NCBI GenBank assembly: GCA_031393795.1
Contig: JANMWE010000037.1
Span: forward strand, 1-8,853
DNA: 8,853 nucleotides
Origin: CAMLHU01 sp031393795
GTDB lineage: Bacteria; Gemmatimonadota; Gemmatimonadetes; Gemmatimonadales; GWC2-71-9
Direction: 5' to 3'
Numbering within the stretch: the stretch's first letter is position 1; each line of letters opens with the position of its first letter. The position numbers and the translations under genes are program-made. The notes beneath the pieces were generated by a model, which was not told the DNA's origin, searched no databases, and was given only the letters and a program-made list of their open reading frames with translations. Of this stretch, positions 1 to 6,400 are shown one piece after another.

Positions 1-190
1 GGTGGCGCGGTGGCCGGGAATGCCTCGATCGCGGGGGGCGTGGTCACCTCCTCGGCGAACCAGATCCTGACGGTCAACGGCAACCTCACCGACGCGACCA
101 ACGTGTCGTGGCGCCCCGAGATCACCAGCCTGACCGGCACGCCGTCGATCGTGCCCGATTCGTTCACCCGGAACGTGACGGTGAGCGGGA
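1..190 (+). repeat. Near-identical direct repeat, copy A (reaches window edge)
   Basis: This stretch matches 589-778 with only two differences in 190 positions by eye (94 G/C and 139 A/G); the match ends at 191. Both differences change the residue (Ala/Pro and Thr/Ala). It encodes the WR-type lead of module 1 (WRPEIT at residues 37-42). Because copy A starts at base 1, its true left limit is unknown. Confidence 0.95.
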
Positions 191-489
191 GCCTGAACCT
201 CAGCCACAACGTCGCCTTCAAGGCCAACCTGACCTCGACGGCCGGGGTGATCGCGCCGAGCGGCTTCCACATCCGGGTCGACAGCGCATTCACGCTGAAC
301 GGCAGCGGGCAGTTCAGGATGCAGAACGGCGCCGACACCCTCGACGTCGCCGGCGCGACTTCGTGGAACGGCTCGACCGCGACCGGGCTCCTCACGGCCG
401 GGACGATCATCTTCCGCGGCAACTTCAGCGAGCCGAGCGGGTCGACCGAGTTCCAGGCGACCGGCACGCACGTTACGATCTTCGCCGGC
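1..489 (+). repeat. Module 1, WR type (5' end cut by window)
   Basis: Residues 1-163. The lead holds GNLTDATNVSWRPEITSLTG (residues 27-46). The core starts at F105 with the conserved Met107 and Asp112, then GLLTAGT at 129-135, RGNF, and an FQATGTHVTIF end around His157. It is followed by a QSVTF strand and an FxxLVI strand that lead to the next module. Adjacent module 2 is its closest relative. Confidence 0.85.
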
Positions 490-3400
490 ACCGCGGCGCA
501 GAGCGTGACGTTCGCCGCCCAGAGCCTGGCGGGGAACCACTTCCAGGATCTCGTCATCGCGAACGCCGCGGGAGTGAACTTCGCCGGTGGTGGCGCGGTG
601 GCCGGGAATGCCTCGATCGCGGGGGGCGTGGTCACCTCCTCGGCGAACCAGATCCTGACGGTCAACGGCAACCTCACCGACCCGACCAACGTGTCGTGGC
701 GCCCCGAGATCACCAGCCTGACCGGCGCGCCGTCGATCGTGCCCGATTCGTTCACCCGGAACGTGACGGTGAGCGGGACGCTGACGCTGCCGCATTCGAT
801 CGCCATCCAGGCGAAGCTGAGCCAGACCGCGGGCACGATCACGATCAACGGCTTCAAGCTCCGGGTCGACAGCGCGCTCGCCCTCACCGGCGGTGCGTTC
901 CAGATGCAGAACCCCGCGGACAGCGTCGACATCGGCGGGACGGCGACGTGGAACGGCGTCACCACCCCCGGGCTCCTCACCGCCGGCACCCTGATCCTCC
1001 GCGGTGACTTCAGCGAGCCGACCGGGAGTTCCGTCTTCCAGCCGACCGGGACGCACACCACCGTCTTCAGGGACCCGGTGACGCACACCGTCACCTTCGC
1101 CGCGCCGTCGGCGGCCGGGAACCGCTTCAACGACCTGCGGCTCGAGGGCCCGACCGCCTTGGCCCTCGGCAACAACATCGTCGTCAACGGGTCGATCGCG
1201 GCACCCCTCGGCCTGCCGGTGACGGTCGGCTCGACCGCGGGCGTCCGGTCGGTCGCGACCCGTGGCCTCGCGCTCAACACGGTGACCTTCGACAGCGTGC
1301 GCGTGACCTACAGCGGCGGGCCGATCGCCTTCCTCCAGAACGTGACCTTCCAGCGACAGGACCCGACCGCAGTCCAGTTCGCGATCGCGGAGGCGGGGAG
1401 TGCCACGCCCGAGGCGCTCGCGAACGTGCAATTCCTGACCACGCCCACCACGGGCAAGTACCTCTCGGCGACGGACACCCTGGCGAACGGGAGCCCGCTG
1501 ACCATCAGGATGTTCCACAGCTTCCCGCTGGACGGCACCCCGTTCGAGCAGCAGGTGGCCGGCGCCGATGGCGCCACCATCGACTGGTCGACCTTCAAGT
1601 TCCTGATCCAGCCGGTCAGCGCCGGGGTCCTCGGGATCCTCGACACGGTGCAAGTGTACGTGCGGGGCCCTGACGGCAATCCCGACGCGAACTTCACCGG
1701 CAGCGTCTCCCTCGCGTTCGGCGCGAACCCCGGCGGCGCCACGCTGGGTGGGACCACGACGGTCGCCGCGGTGCTCGGCGTCGCGAAGTTCGGCGACCTC
1801 ACCGTCAGTGCGGCCGGGTTCGGCTACACCCTGGTCGCGACCACGGCCGGGATCACGCCGGATACCTCCGCGCCGTTCAACATCACAGTGCCCCTTCCTG
1901 CCGGGTTCGCCAGCCAGTGGTTCGGCACCACGAGCACTGACTGGAACACCGCCACCAACTGGAGCACCGGTACCGTTCCCGATTCGACCACCAACGTCTT
2001 CATCTCGGGCGTCGGCATCAACGCGCCGTCGGTCCAGAGCGGCACGGCGAAGGTGAACCGCCTCCGGGTGGCCACCGGCGCCACGGTCACCATCGCCGCC
2101 AGCGACTCCCTCGTCGCCGACAGCACCGTCGAGGCGGGCACCACCATCGTCGGGTCGGGCTTCCTGATCCTCCGCGGGACCGGCGCGCTCTCGGGCCAGG
2201 TCAGTTCACAGGCGACCGTCCTCGGGACGTACGCCGTCGCGGGTACCGCGAGCTTCGGCTTCAACCTCGACATCCGGGGCGACCTCCTCGTCGGGCCCGA
2301 CACCCTGAACGTGACCGGCCTGCTGCAGACCACGGGCAACGGGCGGCTTGGGATGTCCAACAAGGACGCGGTCGTCAACGTGACCGGCCCGGCACAGTTC
2401 AACGGCGGGACCGACACCTTGCTGACCGACGGGACGCTCCGGGTGAGCGGGGACTTCCTGACCGGAGGGGCGACCTTCGACGCCTTCGCGCCGAGCGGGA
2501 ATCACCTGACGATCCTCAACGGGAGCACGATCCAGCACATCACCTTCACGCCGCCTCCAGGGCCACCGGCCCTGGTCGCGGGCCCGCCGCCGGTGTATCC
2601 GCTCCTGCCGTCGCACTTCGCGCGGCTCCAGGTCAGCACGGCCGGCACCGCAGAGCTGGAAGGGTCGTACGGCGCGCTGGGCTCCGTCGTCATCACCACG
2701 GGCGCGACGCTCTCGGACACCAGCCTCGGCGGCTTCATCTCCCACGGCACCTTCGATGTCGATGCTGGAGGCACCGTCCAGGCCCGCACGCTTCGCAGCG
2801 GGGCGACGATCAGCGTCGCCGTGGGCGGGACGTACAGCGTCGCGACGACCGACTACTTCGGCGCCACGCCGGTCTTGATCGCGGCCATTCCGTACGACAC
2901 CCTGGAGATCGAAGGGAACGTGGTGGCGAACGCCGACCTGGTCGTCGGAAGTGATCTCCATGTCAATGGGTCGCTGTTCGCGGCCCGGTTCGACGTGGGT
3001 GGCCACACCGTGGTCGTCAACCGCGGCGCCAACGTCAACGGCAACGGTGCCATCGTGATGACGAATGCCGCCGACCGGCTGAACGTCGCCGGCGACTTCT
3101 TCACCAACGGCGCCAGCACCATCGGGCTCCTGACGGGCGGCACACTCCAGATCGGCGGGAACTTCCGCCAGGCCGCCGACGTCTCGGGCTCGGCCTTCTG
3201 GGCCAGCGCCGGCCACACCACCCGCTTCACCGGCCCGCTCGGTCATCGCAACCTCAAGTTCGACGCACGGGCCACCAGCGCCACCGACACGATCAACTCG
3301 AAGTTCGGCAGCCTCGACCTGGCCGACGGCGTGGACAGCATCGCGCAGAACGGGTTGCTGGCCGAGTCGGTCTCGATCGGCGGATCGGTGGAGTACGACA

Positions 3401-6400
3401 CCACCTTCGGTGGGGACATCACGGCGCTGGGACCGGTGACACTGCAGCCGAGCGCAGGGGTCCACCTCGCGTCGCTGACCGCGTACAACGGCCTCTCCTT
3501 CACCGGCGCCCCCGGCTACGTCGTCGGCTCGACCGGGCTCCTCGGCGGCGGCGGGATCCTCCCGCACCTCCCGTACAGAAACCTCACGATCGCGAACGCG
3601 GTCTTCTCGCTCGGCGACAGCCAGACCGTGGCGGGGAACCTCAACCTCGGCATTGCTGCGAGCGAGGTCGGGCCTCCGGCGCAGCCGGGCGAACTGATCG
3701 CGAATGGTTTCGGCCTCAAGGTCGGCGCGAACCTCGGTACCAATGGCCTGGGCCTCCTGACGATGGCCTCCGGCGACTCGGTGGATGCCGGCTCGGCCTT
3801 CTTCCGCGGCGGGAACAGCACGGGCCACCTCACCGGCGGCACGCTGGTGGTGCGCGGTGACTTCACCCACCAGAACAGCTCGTCCTTCATGGCCGATGCG
3901 GCCCATAAGACCGTCCTGATGGCAGGGTCCCAGGCGACGCTCTACACCAGTTCGGACAACTCCCATTTCGGGAAGCTGGTCGTGCTCGACGCCTTCCCCC
4001 GCCGCCTCGGTGGTGGTGGATACGATGTCGAAGTCCTCGATTCCCTGATCCTGGGGAATACGACCAGCGGGATCACCGACACGTTCGGGTTCAGCACCGT
4101 CCCCGTGTTGGTGCACGGCCCGCTCTTCTCGGTGGCCGGGAGCCAGATCACCCTGCGCGGCACGCTCGAGGTGGACGACAGCCTGACCGTGGCAGGGACC
4201 TACGCGGTCAACACCACCGTCTTCGGTGGCGCCAACCAGCGCATCCCCTTCCTCCCGTATTCGAGCATCCTCGTCACCGGGACCGCGTCGCTCACCTCAG
4301 CGCTCGACCTCCCGACCCCCGCGACCCTTCAGGTCGGGAACGGGGGCCCGGCGAACCTGACCCTCGCGGGCTTCGCCCTGCACGCCGACGGCGTGTACAC
4401 CAACGGCCAGGGCACGCTGACGATGACCTCCCCGAACGACACCGTGGATGCGCGGACGGTCGCGCAGTTCAACGGCGGCAACGAGACCGGCAAGATCACC
4501 GCCGGCGTCTTCCGCTTCCACGGCCTCTTCAGCCAGGGGAACACGAACAGCGACTCGTCATTCGTCGCGACCGGGACCAACGAGAGCCGGTTCACCGACT
4601 CGACCACGGCGGTCACGGCGACGCTGACCACGATGGACAACGGGCGCTCGCGGTTCAACCACGTGACCGTCACCGGGAAGGGCGTCAACTTCGCCGGCCA
4701 CGCCTGGATCGGCGGGAACGCCGGCATCGCCTCACCGGTGATCGACTCGGTCGGCGGCACCTTCGCCACCCTCGGCGGCGACCTCAACGACCCGAATAAG
4801 CTCTGGAGGGTCGATACGACGTCGTTCAAGAAGGTGAGCGCCTTCTTCCCCGACACGATGCGGAAGGACGTCTGGCTCACGACCAACATCCTCACCGGAT
4901 CGCACTTGATCGGAGGCGAGCTGAAGGTGCTCGGCTCGGTGGTCCTCGGCGGCCACACGCTGCACGTCGGGCACAACCTCTCCACCGAGGGGACCGGTCG
5001 GCTGCTGATGACCAACTCGCTCGACTCGATGGTGGTCGACAGCACCGCGATCTTCGGCGGCGCCGCCGAGGCCGGCGTCCTCACCGCCGGGCACCTGATC
5101 CTCAACGGCGGCGGGCTCCAGCGGATCGGGACCCCCGACGCGTTCGACGCCACCGGCAGCCACGTCACGGTCCTCAACGGGGCCTCCGGACAGACCCTCA
5201 GCTTCACCGGCGGCGCGCAGGGGTTCGGCTTCAATGAACTTGACCTCGCCGGGAGTAGCGTAGCGATCACGGCCGGCGTCCTGGTCCACGGGACGCTCCG
5301 CGACATCCACACGACGGGCACGCTCTTCCTCAACGGTCCGGACAGCACCATCACCGCCGGCCAGGTGCAACTGCGGAGTGTGCAGCTCGCCGGCGTCGCC
5401 CTCGTCACCGGCGATTCCTCGGTGATCGACACGGTGAGCTTCTCCTTCGGCGCCCCCGAGGGGAAGACTCAGCTCACGATCCGCGGCGCCGGCCGCGCCA
5501 CTCCGCTCGACCTGCGCGCGATCACGTTCAACAGCCTGCCGACCGCGGGCAAGCTGCTGCAGGTGGACGACACGCTCGCCGACGCGAACGCCCTGGTGGT
5601 CCGGATGTTCGGCAGCATCCCGTTCGACGGGTCGACGCTCACCACCGTCAGCGGCGGCGCGACCGCCCAGTGGAGCCGGTTGGCGCTTTCGGGGCCGCTC
5701 CCGGCCGCGATCGACAGCGCCGTGCCGTTCGGCTTCTCGCTGCAGGTCACCGAACCGGACGGGTCGTTCCGGAGCAACGTGAGCGCGTTGGTAAACCTCA
5801 CCATGGCGACCAACCCGGGGAACGCGATCCTCACCCCCGCAGCTCCCGTCGCCAACTTCGACGGCGCCAGCGCCAGCTTCTTCGGGATCCAGCTCATCGG
5901 CAGCAGCGCCGGCGCATCCTTCCATCTTGCGGTCCAGGGGCGGCCGATCGACGGCTTCACCACGCCGACCTTCAACGTGACCAACCCGGCCCCCGCGGGC
6001 GCGGTGGTCTTCACCAATGGCGCCGCCACCGGGCTGTGGAGCGCGCCGGGCAACTGGTCGACCGCCGCGGTCCCCCTCACCTCCGACTCGGTCTTCATCC
6101 CGGGCGGCGCCTCGGTCACCTTCAACATTCCGGTCGACACCGTCGGCACTCTGGTGCTCGGCTCCGGGGCGACGCTCACCATCCTCCCCGGTGACACCCT
6201 CGTCACCTTGGGCCGAGTGATGGCGGGGAACACCATCGCCGGGACCGGGACGCTGGTGCTGGCCGGCGCGGGACAGCAGGTGTCGGGGGTGCTGCCGAGC
6301 ACCCGCATCACCGGCACCGTTTCGGCGGTCGGGACCGTCACGGTGAACGGTTCGCTCACCGTGGACGGGATCGGCGCCCAATTGAACGTGGGAGGGGTCG

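Noticed and set aside
1..778. CRISPR array or mobile-element duplication as an explanation for the repeats
   Set aside because: The repeats are 190 bp, in frame, separated by related coding sequence rather than unique spacers, and no transposase or terminal inverted repeats are present.
108..1007. 299-codon plus-strand frame with Arg-rich product
   Set aside because: Frame +3 shadow inside the giant gene. Its apparent internal repeats simply mirror the 588-base DNA repeat of the true frame.
2557..2587. Rho-independent terminator
   Set aside because: The hairpin is real but has no T-run after it and lies deep inside an uninterrupted coding frame.
2206..4116. 636-codon open frame on the minus strand
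   Set aside because: Same antisense-aligned frame and same composition; it ends at a sense TCA codon. No domain is recognisable.
5670..6194. Smaller plus-strand frames (also 1748-2056, 6017-6220 and 6800-7093)
   Set aside because: Short shadow frames with Arg/Pro/Ser-rich translations lying wholly within the continuous +1 frame.
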